NCBI RefSeq assembly: GCF_030812415.1 | Contig: NZ_JAUSST010000006.1 | Span: 248,001 to 312,000 of the forward strand | DNA: 64,000 nucleotides | Origin: Paenibacillus harenae | GTDB lineage: Bacteria > Bacillota > Bacilli > Paenibacillales > Paenibacillaceae | Direction of reading: 5' to 3' | Part shown: piece by piece, positions 1 through 10,900 of the stretch | How positions within the stretch are numbered: the first letter of the stretch is position 1 | How the letters are laid out: each line of letters opens with the position of its first letter | Position numbers and translations under genes: made by a program | Notes under the pieces: generated by a model | Told to the model about the DNA's origin: nothing | Seen by the model: only the letters and a program-made list of their open reading frames with translations | Databases searched by the model: none

Positions 1-2
1 AT

Positions 3-482
3 ATTATTCCCGGCTTCGATATTCCGAATGCCGTGCTTGTCTTCTTCCTAGCGGCGATTATCGGAAGCGTCTTGCTCTCCCGAACCATTGTCGGCCGCTA
101 TAACTTCGCGATCGGCAGCAACGAAGAAGCGACTCGTCTATCCGGGGTCAACGTTCGCAACTGGAAAATCGCCATTTATTCGATTACCGGTCTGTTCACG
201 GGCGTAGCCGGCATTCTGATGGCTTCGCGCCTCAATTCGGCTCAACCGTCGCTAGGCATGGGCTACGAGCTCGAGGCGATCGCGGCGGTCGTTATCGGCG
301 GCACTTCGCTTAGCGGGGGCAAGGGTACCATCATCGGCACGGTAATAGGAGCATTAATTATGAGCGTGCTGACCAACGGACTGCGTATTCTGTCCGTACC
401 GCCAGAGTGGCAGACGGTTGTTGTCGGCTTCGTTATCCTGCTCGCCGTATATGCGGACAATTTGCGCCGACGCAAAGCATAA
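3..482 (+). CDS. rbsC: ribose-type ABC transporter permease, C-terminal fragment
   Basis: Membrane permease of a sugar ABC importer of the ribose (RbsC/BPD_transp_2) family; the 5' end lies outside the window and the frame is already open at base 3. Visible are the family's conserved GRYNFAIGSN stretch, the loop segment around AAVVIGGTSLSGGKGT that faces the ATPase, and several hydrophobic helices, ending in a basic DNLRRRKA tail. A binding-protein gene follows after 47 nt, the usual order ATPase-permease-binding protein. The family is clear; the substrate (ribose, another pentose, or autoinducer-like sugar) cannot be read from the fragment. Confidence 0.85.
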   Translation: MIPGFDIPNAVLVFFLAAIIGSVLLSRTIVGRYNFAIGSNEEATRLSGVNVRNWKIAIYSITGLFTGVAGILMASRLNSAQPSLGMGYELEAIAAVVIGGTSLSGGKGTIIGTVIGALIMSVLTNGLRILSVPPEWQTVVVGFVILLAVYADNLRRRKA

Positions 483-529
483 CAACAGGCAACAAAAAAT
501 CAATCATTCTAAAAAAGGGGTAGTGAACG

Positions 530-1564
530 ATGAGAAAAGGTTTATCTATATTGTTGCTTGCGGTTGTCATGGTTATTAGCGCGTGCGGTTCTAACGGCAA
601 CGGGGGCAACAACGTGAATGGCGGCAATGAGCCGGCTGTGACGAATAAGCCAACAGAAGAGACGAGTAACGGCGTTACGGATGCTCCTGCGGAGAAAATG
701 TATATTCCGCTCGTGTCCAAAGGATTCCAGCATCAATTCTGGCAAGCGGTTAAGAGCGGCGCGGAGAAAGCGGCAGCCGAGCTGAACGTCGACATTACGT
801 TCGAGGGTCCGGAGACGGAGTCTCAGGTCGACAAGCAGCTGGAAATGCTGCAGGTTGCGCTGGATAAAAAACCGAGCGCCATAGGTTTCGCCGCGCTCGA
901 CAGCCAGGCATCGATTCCGCTGCTGCAGAAAGCCAAGGATGCCGGTATTCCGGTCATCGCCTTCGACTCCGGCGTGGACAGCGACATTCCTACAAGTCTC
1001 GTTACGACCGACAACTTAGCCGCGGCGGGTATGGCTGCAGACAAGATGTCCGAGTTGATCGGAGGCGAAGGGGAAGTGGCGGTTATCGTTCACGACCAAA
1101 CGAGCCGCACGGGCATCGATCGCCGCGACGGATTCGTGAATCGGATGAAGGAGCAATATCCGAACATCAAGATCGTCGATATCCAGTACGGCGGCGGAGA
1201 CCATCTGAAATCGACGGACCTTGCCAAAGCCATGATGCAAGCGCATCCGAACCTGAAAGGCTTCTTCGGGGCTAACGAAGGTTCGGCGATCGGAATCATC
1301 AATGCCGTAACGGAAATGAAGGCCGAAGGCAAAATCACTGTAATCGGCTATGATTCCGGCAAAGCGCAAATCGATGCGATCAAGAGCGGCCTGATGGCAG
1401 GGGCAATCTCCCAAAATCCGGTCGGCATCGGCTATGAAACGGTCAAAGCGGCCGTAGCGGCTTCCAAGGGCGAGACGGTGGCAGCGAAGATCGACAGCGG
1501 CTTCGTCTGGTTCGATAAAACGAATATCGACAGCGAGGAAGTTAAAGCGGTAATATACGAGTGA
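530..1564 (+). CDS. rbsB: sugar ABC transporter substrate-binding lipoprotein (RbsB-like)
   Basis: Extracytoplasmic binding protein of 344 residues. It begins with a lipoprotein signal peptide with a lipobox ending in ISAC, followed by a Gly/Asn-rich linker, then a Peripla_BP_4 fold: VSKGFQHQFWQAVKSGAEKAA at the N-lobe, the IGFAALDSQAS segment, VIAFDSGVDSD and the hinge region GFFGANEGSAIG. RBS AAAAGGGG lies 8 nt before ATG. It follows the permease in the same operon and ends 19 nt before a strong terminator. It should capture sugar for the upstream permease; the exact sugar is not determined. Confidence 0.85.
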   Translation: MRKGLSILLLAVVMVISACGSNGNGGNNVNGGNEPAVTNKPTEETSNGVTDAPAEKMYIPLVSKGFQHQFWQAVKSGAEKAAAELNVDITFEGPETESQVDKQLEMLQVALDKKPSAIGFAALDSQASIPLLQKAKDAGIPVIAFDSGVDSDIPTSLVTTDNLAAAGMAADKMSELIGGEGEVAVIVHDQTSRTGIDRRDGFVNRMKEQYPNIKIVDIQYGGGDHLKSTDLAKAMMQAHPNLKGFFGANEGSAIGIINAVTEMKAEGKITVIGYDSGKAQIDAIKSGLMAGAISQNPVGIGYETVKAAVAASKGETVAAKIDSGFVWFDKTNIDSEEVKAVIYE

Positions 1565-1582
1565 TCACGATAAAATGAAAAC

Positions 1583-1631
1583 AAAGAAGCTGCAGAACCT
1601 CGCGCCCGGCGCGGTTCTGCAGCTTCTTTCA
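1583..1631. terminator. bidirectional intrinsic terminator
   Basis: A perfect 17-bp stem (AAAGAAGCTGCAGAACC at 1583-1599 against 1613-1629) with T-rich flanks on both sides lies between two convergent genes, so it can end both the rbs operon and the leftward foldase gene. Confidence 0.85.
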
Positions 1632-1642
1632 TTGCATCGCTA

Positions 1643-2809
1643 TTATTGAACGGCGCCCGTATCTGCCGCCGGAGCAGGCGTCGGCGTCGGCATCGTATTC
1701 GTGATTTTCGCTTTCTCGCGAATTTCAGTCAGCCATGCCTCGGACAGTCCGCCCGCTTCTTGAGCGACAAGCGTCTTGCGAATTTCTTCTTTCTTCTCGT
1801 CGAGCGTAGGGTAAGTGCCCAGCTTCTCGTCGGTTTTCTTAATAATATGGAAGCCGAAGCTCGATTGTACAACGCCGCTCAGCTCGCCGACTTTCAGCGT
1901 GAAGGCTGCTTCGCCGAAAGCAGGGTCCATATCGGCCTTCTTGAAGAAGTCGAGGTCGCCGCCGTTAGCTGCGGAAGCCGTATCGGTCGATTTCTCCTTT
2001 GCAATCGCAGCGAAGTCCGCGCCGCCCTTCAATTGGGCTAGAATAGCATCCGCTTCCTCTTGCGTAGCTACCAAGATATGCGAAGCGCGAACAGTCGTCG
2101 GCGTTTCGGTGAACGTATCTTTGTTAGCTTCGAAGTATTGGGAGATTTCCTCATCCGTAACGTCTGTCTTCGGCTCTAGAATCTTCGATACCGTCAATTG
2201 GAACTTCGTATCTCTAGTCAAGCTTTCTTCCGTCATGCCGTATTGGCTAAGCGTGGAAGTGAATTGTTCCGGCGTCTCGAAGCTCGCTTTGATCTTATCG
2301 ATCTCGGCTGTCACCTCGTCGTCGGTTACTTTAACGCCGGCTGCGTCCGCTTCTTGCTGAATAAGCTCTTCCGTAATCAGGTTGTTCAGCGTGGAAGGAC
2401 CTCCGGCATCAACAAGCGCATCGTACAGTTTGCTTTGCGGGATGTCTTGTCCGTTAACGGATGCGACAGCGCCGCCCGTGCTTCCGAATGGAGGCTTAAT
2501 AAGAACAATGACGAGCGCAACAGCCAATACGGCCGATACGATCATCCATCCTTTGCCGCCGCCAGCCTTAGGTGCGTCCGATACCGGGCCTGCCGCGTTC
2601 AACGGCAGCGCTTCGGCGGCAGCTGCGGCTTGTTGCTCCGCATCGGCCTCGTAGGCTTCTTCGGCCGCTTTCTCCAGGTCGATATCATCCTGACCTTCGG
2701 CTTGCTCGAACAGCTCGTCCTGCTGTTCGTTCTGTTGCGTCAATTGCTCTTCCTTCGCAGCCGTTGCTTTTTCTTCGTCTTTTTTGGACTGCGATTCATT
2801 GTTATTCAT
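1643..2809 (-). CDS. membrane-anchored PPIC peptidyl-prolyl isomerase (PrsA/SurA-like foldase)
   Basis: 388-residue foldase. A cytoplasmic acidic, Ala/Glu/Gln-rich N-terminal region of about 85 residues is followed by one membrane segment (WMIVSAVLAVALVIVLI), a SurA-N-like helical region (LYDALVDAGG, LITEELIQQEADAAGV) and a parvulin domain (RASHILVATQEEADAILAQL, then FGFHIIKK). The C-terminus is Pro/Thr/Ala rich. Start chosen at the ATG of MNNNES because AAGGGAG precedes it; an upstream in-frame start would add 17 unsupported residues. It is a single-pass protein rather than a lipoprotein, unlike classical PrsA. It should help fold secreted proteins outside the membrane. Confidence 0.85.
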   Translation of the reverse strand: MNNNESQSKKDEEKATAAKEEQLTQQNEQQDELFEQAEGQDDIDLEKAAEEAYEADAEQQAAAAAEALPLNAAGPVSDAPKAGGGKGWMIVSAVLAVALVIVLIKPPFGSTGGAVASVNGQDIPQSKLYDALVDAGGPSTLNNLITEELIQQEADAAGVKVTDDEVTAEIDKIKASFETPEQFTSTLSQYGMTEESLTRDTKFQLTVSKILEPKTDVTDEEISQYFEANKDTFTETPTTVRASHILVATQEEADAILAQLKGGADFAAIAKEKSTDTASAANGGDLDFFKKADMDPAFGEAAFTLKVGELSGVVQSSFGFHIIKKTDEKLGTYPTLDEKKEEIRKTLVAQEAGGLSEAWLTEIREKAKITNTMPTPTPAPAADTGAVQ

Positions 2810-2956
2810 TAGATAAACTCCCTTCGATCTTCCTGTCATTAACCTACTATAACAAATCACTTCGCAAAATACCTTAATCTAAAATAAAAATATTGCTTGC
2901 AACAATCGTCGTTTCGTATTAATTGTATAGTAGGTAATGTAGATATTTGTCGATTA

Positions 2957-5002
2957 ATGGCGATATGGGGGGATCACTTGTTCATTTTGCAAGGGTATTA
3001 TGAAGGCTGGGTTGTATTATTGTCATTTTTAATTGCTCTATTCGTAGCTTTTTCCGCGCTTAATCTGACGCATAAAATATCGAACACATCGGGCAAATCA
3101 CAATTGGGCTGGCTGGTTGCCGCGTCTTTCGTCATGGGCAGCGGCGTGTGGGCGATGCATTTCGTCGGCATGATCGCGTTCCATCTGGAGCTTCCCATAC
3201 ATTATGACGTCCGCGAGACTAGTATTTCCTTTTTTGCCAGCATTATTGGTTCGTTTGCCGCTTTTTATTTAACGATGACTAAGCAAGCGACGAAGCCGAG
3301 GCTCGCGCTTGGCAGCTTCATTATGGGCGCGGGCATCGTCTCGATGCATTATATCGGCATGTCGTCTATGCGCGTCCCGGCCACCGCGATTACCTATAAG
3401 CCGCTCATATGGGCGGCCTCGGCTTTGCTTGCTGTAATCGCCTCCTATGCGGCGCTATACATATTCACAAAGTTTCGCCGCAGCGGCAACCGGGGCTGGC
3501 CGAAGTGGGGGGCATCCGCACTGATGGGTCTGGCGGTTTGCGGCATGCACTATACAGGCATGAGTGCGGCTGAATTCTGGTGCGGCGATGATGAACTGTT
3601 AATGAAGCTTCCGAGAGAGGGGGCCGATCTCGTATTGCTCATCTCCATTACGCTTGTCATGCTCATGATTATGATGGTGACGTGGATCGCGCTCTACTTC
3701 GATCGGACATTGCTTGAGAAGATGGCATTCAGCGATCCTCTGACGGGTTTGCAGAATCGCCACTCGATGAATCATCATTTTGAATCGAAGCTGGGCGGCT
3801 CGGCCCACAGCGCTTTGCTTTTCCTTGATCTAGATCAGTTCAAGCTGATTAACGACACGCTCGGGCATGACATCGGAGATTTGCTGATCAAAGAGGTGGC
3901 CGCGCGCCTGCAGCAGTTTCTCGGAGAGGACAGGTATGTATTCAGGCTCGGGGGGGACGAATTTCTGCTGCTGGCGGGCGAGATGAGCAGGCAGGCGGTT
4001 GAGACGATGGCTCAGCAGATATTGGAGGATATTAGAAAAGTATACATACTGGGCGGCAATGAGCTCTACATTACGGGCAGCATCGGTATCAGCTATGCCC
4101 CGCAGCATGGCACGGACCGTTCTGGCCTGCTTAAGGCAGCGGATTCGGCGATGTACCATGCGAAGCGGCTGGGCAAAAATCAATTCTGCTCCTTCAATAG
4201 CGAGTTGGAGCAGAAGCTGATTCGCAGAATGGAGATCGAGAAGGGGCTGCGAATCGCACTCGCTTCCGGGCAGTTCACCCTGCATTACCAGCCGAAGTGG
4301 AACGCTGAACGCAATTGCCCGGTCGGCTTCGAAGCTCTGCTGCGATGGAATCACCCGAAGTACGGCCTTGTTGCGCCGAATGAGTTCATCCCGATCGCAG
4401 AGGAGACAGGCCTTATTGTCGGGATGACGCGCTGGGTGCTGGAGCAGGCTTGTTCCGATTGTGCCGACTGGAATAAGCCTGCGGGCGGCAAGCTTGGCGT
4501 ATCGGTCAATCTGTCTATCAATGTATTCGAGAGCATGAACTTAATGGACATGATTATGGCTGCTTTGCAGCACGCTTCGCTGCCCCCGGATATGCTTGAA
4601 CTGGAAATCACGGAGTCGATCGTCATGAAGGATGCCCCGGAGGTCATTCGTCAGCTATTGCCCCTGCAGGAGATGGGCGTGACGATATCGATGGACAACT
4701 TCGGATCCGGTTATTCGTTTCTGGGAGCGATCGACCAGATTCCGTTCCATACGCTTAAGATCGATAAGCATTATATGCAAGAGAGCGACTCGCCGTCCAA
4801 GCGGGCGATCATCAACACCTTTATTACGCTCGCAAACCAATTGAATCTGGAGCTGGTTGCGGAAGGCGTCGAAACGGAGCGGCAGCTCGACTTCTTGCGC
4901 GCGGCCGGATGTACGATCATGCAGGGCTACTATTTCAAGAAGCCGATGCCGCGCGGGGAGCTTGATCGTTGGCTGTCGGATTTGAACCGGGAGGCGGGTT
5001 AA
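2957..5002 (+). CDS. MHYT-GGDEF-EAL cyclic-di-GMP protein
   Basis: Integral membrane signalling enzyme. The N-terminal MHYT sensor (three repeats: AMHFVGM, SMHYIGM, GMHYTGM) spans about seven helices and is thought to sense a gas or metal. A GGDEF domain follows with intact RLGGDEF, then an EAL domain with GFEALLRWNHP, ELEITES, DNFGSGYS and KIDKHYM, so both synthase and phosphodiesterase motifs look intact. Start is uncertain: the ATG at 2957 has no clear RBS, whereas a TTG at 2978 sits 4 nt after GGGGGGA and may be the true start; the frame is open from 2897. It stands alone and is followed by another cyclic-di-GMP gene. Confidence 0.85.
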   Translation: MAIWGDHLFILQGYYEGWVVLLSFLIALFVAFSALNLTHKISNTSGKSQLGWLVAASFVMGSGVWAMHFVGMIAFHLELPIHYDVRETSISFFASIIGSFAAFYLTMTKQATKPRLALGSFIMGAGIVSMHYIGMSSMRVPATAITYKPLIWAASALLAVIASYAALYIFTKFRRSGNRGWPKWGASALMGLAVCGMHYTGMSAAEFWCGDDELLMKLPREGADLVLLISITLVMLMIMMVTWIALYFDRTLLEKMAFSDPLTGLQNRHSMNHHFESKLGGSAHSALLFLDLDQFKLINDTLGHDIGDLLIKEVAARLQQFLGEDRYVFRLGGDEFLLLAGEMSRQAVETMAQQILEDIRKVYILGGNELYITGSIGISYAPQHGTDRSGLLKAADSAMYHAKRLGKNQFCSFNSELEQKLIRRMEIEKGLRIALASGQFTLHYQPKWNAERNCPVGFEALLRWNHPKYGLVAPNEFIPIAEETGLIVGMTRWVLEQACSDCADWNKPAGGKLGVSVNLSINVFESMNLMDMIMAALQHASLPPDMLELEITESIVMKDAPEVIRQLLPLQEMGVTISMDNFGSGYSFLGAIDQIPFHTLKIDKHYMQESDSPSKRAIINTFITLANQLNLELVAEGVETERQLDFLRAAGCTIMQGYYFKKPMPRGELDRWLSDLNREAG

Positions 5003-5174
5003 ACTTCGTTGTTTATAGGAAACGAGAGGGATGGTATGATAGTCATATCCAGACAAATTCATCCATTGTATGGCGGTAAAAATCGATTCATGCCTTAAGT
5101 GAGCGCGGTTACATGCCAGGGCCTCGCGGTTGTTCAACATAATATACGACGAATGATGAGTAGGAGGTATCGGC

Positions 5175-6653
5175 TTGCGCAAAAATGCGGGAGTATTCGT
5201 AGGTCTCTTTTTGTCGATGCTCGTTCCGTGGCTTGGTTATATATTGCTGAGGTCCACGACATTCGACAAATTCATTCAAGCGCCGAATGAGCATTTTTAT
5301 ATGGTTAGCGTCATATCTTTATTCGCGCTCGTACTTGCGGTTGCGGTCGGCATCGTCGCCATACGGCAGAGAAACATCAAAATAAGCTTCGTTTCCCTAT
5401 CCTACGTCTCGCTTGCCGCGTTATTCGTTCTGCATGGCATGTCTACTCCAGGCTTTCTTATGCATCATTCCAGCATTGCGGGCAACGCCGCTCAGCTCAG
5501 CGTTTTAATCGCCGCCATCTGGCTGTGGCTATCCTCCCTGTCCGCTGATTTGTTTATTATGAGGTGGATTGCGAAGTGGCAGCGCTGGCTGCTCCCTGTA
5601 TGGGTCGTTGCCTTAGGTATGATCTGCTTCGCCATATGGCATTATCCCGATCTTCTTCAAGCGGCGCACTTGAAGGAAAATCCGACCAAATGGGTCGTTA
5701 GCGCATTTATCGTTGGATCGAATCTGTGGACCATGTACCGCTATCTGCAAATCTACTTGTCCTCACGCTTTCCGTTGCAGCTTGCGATTGTATATAGCGC
5801 GGGGTGGATGATTATCGCGCAATTCATTATCGTGACCGGAGAAGCCTGGAGAGCGAGCTGGTGGCTCTATCACTTCATGCTGCTAGCTTCCGTCATCGTC
5901 ATGGTTGGCGGTATCGTGAGGCAATATATGAGCTCCAAGTCGGTTACAACCTCGGTGAAGCTGCTCTTCCGGGCGAATCCGAGAGATTGGATCAATACGC
6001 ATATGTCGCCCAGCGTCAAGGAGCTTATTATGACGACGGAGGCGAAGGATTCCTATACGGCGGGGCATAATTACCGCGTCGCCCTTTATGCGCTTAAGCT
6101 TGCGGAAGAGCTGGGACTCTCGTCGATTGAGCTGCGCGCTATCGCGCAAGGCGGGCTTGTCCATGACATAGGCAAGCTTCGCATTTCCGACCGAATATTG
6201 AACAAGCCGGGCAAGCTGACGCCGGAGGAGAGGCTCGTAATCGAGCAGCACCCTGTGTCCGGCTATGACTTATGCAGGCGTCTCGGTTTCATGCCGGAGG
6301 AGCTTGGCATTATTAGATCGCATCACGAGAAGTGGGACGGCAGCGGTTATCCGGATCAATTGGCTGGCGAACAGATTCCATTGTTGGCTCGCGTGACGGC
6401 CGTGGCGGACGTATATGATGCGCTCACGTCCTCCAGGTCGTACCGGAAGGCGATGTCGCATGAGGCGGCAATGGATATTATTCAAGCGGAGCGCGGCAAG
6501 CATTTTGACCCGAAATGCGTGGACGCTTGGATCAGACTCGCGGCCGAGCAGCCGGAATTTTTCAAAGAAACGCTTCGCAACACGCCTTCTCTGAAGCTGG
6601 AACGCAAGAAGAATGATAGAGGCCTGCATAATGGAAGATCGGCGAACTCTTAG
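5175..6653 (+). CDS. membrane HD-GYP domain protein
   Basis: 492 residues. About eight hydrophobic segments fill residues 1-255, an unnamed membrane sensor, followed by a complete HD-GYP domain: GHNYRVALYA, the metal site VHDIGK (His330-Asp331), the HHEKWDGSGYP signature and VADVYDALTS. HD-GYP proteins hydrolyse cyclic di-GMP to GMP. The TTG start has TAGGAGG 7 nt upstream. It follows the MHYT-GGDEF-EAL gene after 172 nt, which contain no further recognisable element. The basic C-terminal tail after residue 470 is unassigned. Confidence 0.85.
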   Translation: MRKNAGVFVGLFLSMLVPWLGYILLRSTTFDKFIQAPNEHFYMVSVISLFALVLAVAVGIVAIRQRNIKISFVSLSYVSLAALFVLHGMSTPGFLMHHSSIAGNAAQLSVLIAAIWLWLSSLSADLFIMRWIAKWQRWLLPVWVVALGMICFAIWHYPDLLQAAHLKENPTKWVVSAFIVGSNLWTMYRYLQIYLSSRFPLQLAIVYSAGWMIIAQFIIVTGEAWRASWWLYHFMLLASVIVMVGGIVRQYMSSKSVTTSVKLLFRANPRDWINTHMSPSVKELIMTTEAKDSYTAGHNYRVALYALKLAEELGLSSIELRAIAQGGLVHDIGKLRISDRILNKPGKLTPEERLVIEQHPVSGYDLCRRLGFMPEELGIIRSHHEKWDGSGYPDQLAGEQIPLLARVTAVADVYDALTSSRSYRKAMSHEAAMDIIQAERGKHFDPKCVDAWIRLAAEQPEFFKETLRNTPSLKLERKKNDRGLHNGRSANS

Positions 6654-6735
6654 GCCGTGCACGATCATTTGACCGGCTTGGACGGGAAAGCTATGCTAGA
6701 GAAGCATTGATGTTAACCAATAATAGGGTGGAGGA

Positions 6736-7740
6736 ATGACAAGAATGGCGTATGAACCGGCTAATAACCGTTATGAGAGCATGAAATATAACCGCGTTGG
6801 GCGGAGCGGCCTTAAGCTCCCGGCAATATCGCTAGGCCTATGGCATAACTTCGGCGGAGGCGACCGTTACGAGAACGGACGAGCCATGGTTCGCCGCGCG
6901 TTCGACCTCGGCATTACGCATTTCGACTTGGCTAACAATTACGGACCTCCTCCAGGCTCGGCGGAGGAAACTTTCGGTCAAATCTTGAAGCATGACTTGG
7001 CTGCGCATCGCGACGAACTTATCATATCGACGAAGGCCGGCTATCATATGTGGGAAGGCCCTTACGGCGATTGGGGCTCGCGCAAATACATGCTGTCGAG
7101 TCTCGACCAAAGTCTTAAGCGGATGAAGCTGGATTACGTGGACATTTTCTACTCCCACCGTCCAGACCCGGAAACGCCGCTCGAAGAGACGATGGGTGCG
7201 CTCGATCATGCGGTACGCCAAGGCAAAGCGCTGTATGTCGGCATCTCGAACTACAGCGCGGAACAGACTGCCCGGGCAGCGGAAATTTTAAAGGAGCTGG
7301 GCACGCCTTGTCTGATTCATCAGCCGTCCTACTCCATGTTCAACCGCTGGATCGAGAACGGACTTCAGGATGTGCTGGACCAAGAAGGGATTGGCTCGAT
7401 CGTGTTCTCGCCGCTTGCCGGCGGTCTATTGACGAACCGTTATCTGAACGGCGTGCCGTCCGATTCGCGGGCTGCCGGACCAAGCGTCTTCCTGAAGAGC
7501 GATCAAATTACGGACAGCAAGCTGCAGAAGGTGAAGCTGCTTCATGAGCTTGCCGGAGAGCGCGGCCAGACTTTGGCCCAGATGTCGCTTGCATGGGTGC
7601 TTAGAGGCGGAAGAGTAACGACAGCCTTGATCGGGGCAAGCCGTACCGATCAGATTGACGATTGTGCGGCAGCGCTTAATAGACTTGATTTCAGCGAGGC
7701 GGAGCTGGCTCGTATCGAGACCATACTGGCTGCTGAATAA
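6736..7740 (+). CDS. aldo/keto reductase (YghZ/GAP-reductase-like)
   Basis: NADPH-dependent oxidoreductase of the aldo/keto reductase superfamily, 334 residues. It shows the N-terminal LKLPAISLGLWHNFGG strand, FDLANNYGPPPGSAEE with the catalytic Asp/Tyr pair, the catalytic Lys in STKAGY, IFYSHRPDPETP with the active-site His, and the cofactor-binding end GASRTDQIDDCAAAL. This matches the subgroup that includes E. coli YghZ (L-glyceraldehyde 3-phosphate reductase); the substrate is inferred. GGTGGAGGA precedes the first ATG by only 1-2 nt, so the second ATG at 6745 may be used. A terminator follows. Confidence 0.85.
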   Translation: MTRMAYEPANNRYESMKYNRVGRSGLKLPAISLGLWHNFGGGDRYENGRAMVRRAFDLGITHFDLANNYGPPPGSAEETFGQILKHDLAAHRDELIISTKAGYHMWEGPYGDWGSRKYMLSSLDQSLKRMKLDYVDIFYSHRPDPETPLEETMGALDHAVRQGKALYVGISNYSAEQTARAAEILKELGTPCLIHQPSYSMFNRWIENGLQDVLDQEGIGSIVFSPLAGGLLTNRYLNGVPSDSRAAGPSVFLKSDQITDSKLQKVKLLHELAGERGQTLAQMSLAWVLRGGRVTTALIGASRTDQIDDCAAALNRLDFSEAELARIETILAAE

Positions 7741-7754
7741 TAAAGGAAACATAG

Positions 7755-7798
7755 AAACCGGGAAGTCTGTCCGATGGGCAGTTTTCCGGTTTTTTTGC
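7755..7798 (+). terminator. intrinsic terminator after aldo/keto reductase
   Basis: The arms AAACCGG and CCGGTTT, extended by AA/TT pairs, enclose a loop and are followed by a run of T at 7791-7797. Confidence 0.75.
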
Positions 7799-7867
7799 GA
7801 GCATACGACTTTCAGCCTGCCGTGTTTTTGGATGAATGCTATAACTCTTTATCTCGTTAAACATCCT

Positions 7868-7893
7868 AATTGAAGGTATAATAGTTTCAATTA
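7868..7893 (+). promoter_or_regulatory. -10 element within an inverted repeat before the hybrid kinase
   Basis: TATAAT (7877-7882) lies between the arms AATTGAA and TTCAATT, about 58 nt before the kinase start. This looks like a promoter core under an operator; no good -35 box is visible. Confidence 0.4.
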
Positions 7894-7939
7894 TTGTTGG
7901 CATTATACAAAAGCGGACGGGCTGAGAGGAGAACAACAC

Positions 7940-10900
7940 TTGAAAAAAATGTCTTTGCGGACTAAAGGGCTAATCTTAATCATTCTGATTTCCTTATTTC
8001 CGCTGCTGGTTGCGGGGATCGGCAACTACTCTGCCGTGAAGGAATCGATGACTGAATCGGCCATCGAGCAGGCAAGCAGCCAGCAGAGCATCCAAGCGAA
8101 CGACTTGTCTTCTTGGATGGCGATACGCAAGGCGGAAGTGCTTGTCATGAGCCGCACCGACGCCGTTAGGTTCGGCAAGGACGACACAAGGCTGACTTAT
8201 TTTCAGCGCGAGCTCATTCGAAGCGGATTCGTCTATTACGCAATGGGCTATGCGGATAAGGACGGCAACGTGCTGCGTACCGATGGCGAGCGTCGCGATA
8301 TTGACAAGGAGCCTTTCTTTCAAGATGCCATTAGAGGTCAAGTGGTCATAACCGACCCGTATACGCCTTCCTTCTCCAGTCTGAAGCAATTTTTAATTGT
8401 CGTACCGGTCTATGGCCCGCAGAACGAAGTACAGGGTGTCGTCTATGCTTCCATTTTGTTCTCGGCAATCGATAAGTTTCTGGAGAAGAACATCGACCAA
8501 TCCGTTCTCTACCTGTATACCGACAATGGAAGCATGATATTTAACTCTGTCTCCGGTGTCATGGAGAATGTTTCCTTATATGATGACGGCATGAGTCTGA
8601 AGCCCTTTGCAGAGAAGCTCACCACGATTGATCAAGGCTATGTGAAAATAAGCGAGCAATCGGGGCGGCACGCTTTGTTCTACACCAAGGTTGACGGGAC
8701 GCCATGGCGGCTTGCCCTCAAGGAGCCGATATCCAAGCTGGAAGCGATGTTGAATCCGATCTTCTGGCGGATCTTTATTACGATCGCGATATCGGAAGCG
8801 ATTATCGCGCTTACGTTCTACTTGTACTTCGAGGGCATTATCAAGCGGCTGGAGCGTATTCTTGCCGTAACGGAGCAAGCGGCGAGCGGCGATTTCGAAT
8901 CCAATCACTTGGCCACGACGCCGAACGACGAAATCGGCCAGCTGGCTCATTCGGTTAACGGCATGATGGAGCACTTGCAGGAAATGTTCGACCGGCTAGA
9001 GGCGATTATTAACCAGAATCAGTATGCGTTCATCGTGCTTGACGATCAATACCGCGTTTCGTATCTCAACAAGAAGGCCGAGGAGATGCTCGGGTACACG
9101 ACGGAGGAGCTGTCCGGATGGGCTACGCCGCTTCTGTTCATGGATATGGAAGAGATCGACAGGGAAGCGGAGAGGCTGACGGAGCGATTGGGACGCGAGG
9201 TGCAGCCGGGACTGGAAGTATTCAAGGAGCTGCGCAACGAGAAGTTCTCCTACGAAAGAGAGTGGACCTTCATTCATAAGGATGGCACGCGTATCCCGAC
9301 GGTTCATAGCTCGAACGGCTTGCGTGACCGCAATGGACGATTCTCCGGCGTCGTAGGCATGGTATCCAACATTACGGAGCGGAAACAGGTGGAGAAATCC
9401 CGCAATCGTTTACTGGAAATCGTCGAATCGGCGAAGGACCTAATCGCATCGGTCGATATGGAAGGCAAAGTCATCTACTTGAATGGCGCCGGGAAGGAAA
9501 TGCTGGGCATTGAAAACGAGCATGGCCATTCGGAATTGGTCGAACAGCATGTACAGCCGGGCATGTATGGGGAACTCGTGCGCGGAGCTAAGTTTGCCGA
9601 GAAGAGAGGCTTCTGGGAAAGCGGCGCGCAATTGCTCAGGAAGGACGGCGAGCTGCTCCATGTATCGATGGTCGTTGTCGCGCATCAGGATATGTGGACG
9701 GGGGAGAAGTTCTTCTCCTGTATCGCCCGCGATATCTCGGAGCAAATACATGTGCAAGACGAATTAATACGCGCACGGGAAGAGGCGGAAGAGGCGAATC
9801 AGTCGAAGAGCCGATTCTTGGCGCTCATGAGCCATGAAATCCGTACGCCGCTTAACGGTATTGTCGGCCTTACCCATCTGATGAGGAAGACGGGCTTGTC
9901 CTCGTCCCAGAAGGATTATATGGACAAGATGCAGACCTCGTCCGAGACGCTGCTGCGTATTATTAACGATATTTTGGACTTCTCCAAAATCGAAGCCGGC
10001 AAAATCGAGGTCGAACGGCTGCCGTTCCAGCCGGATGAGCTGCTTAGCCGCCTGACGGATCAGCTTAGCGTATTCATGGGCGGCAAGGAACAGTTCGAAT
10101 TCATTATTGAATCCTCGGAGCGCATGCCTCAGACGGTGATCGGCGATGCGATGAGACTGGAGCAAGTGCTGCTTAATCTATGTATTAACGCCATTAAGTT
10201 TACGAGCAAAGGTCGCGTGAAGCTTCAGGTTGAGCAGATGGAATCAAATGGGGAAACGGCGCGGATTCGATTCGATATCTCGGATACGGGTATCGGGATG
10301 ACGAAGGAGCAGCTCGATAAGCTGTTCAAGCCTTTCACGCAAGCGGACGGTTCTACGACGCGCAAGTTCGGAGGCACGGGGCTTGGGCTCGTAATTTCGA
10401 AGAGCTTCGTCGAGCTGATGGGGGGCAAGCTGAAGGTGGAGAGCGTACCGGCCGTGGGTAGCCGCTTCAACTTCACCTTATCGTTCCCGATCATTCATTC
10501 CTATGCGCAGCACGCTTGGCAGCTCGACGCCGATATGGCCGAGCAGCCGGTATGGATTGTCGAGGACGATGCGGAGATGCGGTCTCATTGGAGCGGCATG
10601 ATGGAGGCTTTCGGAATGGCGCCCGTTTCCTTCGATTCCTGGAAAAATGCGAAGGAGCGGCTCATGAGGACTGGGGCAGGCACGCTTCCGAAGCTCATTA
10701 TACTCGATATGGAGATGCCGGACATGTACGGGGTAGAGACATGGCTGGAGTTCCACCGGGTAGCGGAGGCGAGGGGCGTAAGAACGATTGCGATGACGAC
10801 CTCGTACGGTCGGGACGAAATGCTGCAATTGCCTGATTCGCAGCGTCCGGTTACGTTGCTCATTAAGCCGTTAACGCGAATAAGCTTGCAGCGTGCGCTT

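Noticed and set aside
1646-2877. Several rightward ORFs antisense to the PPIC foldase
   Set aside because: They mirror a well-supported gene with clear domains and RBS on the opposite strand.
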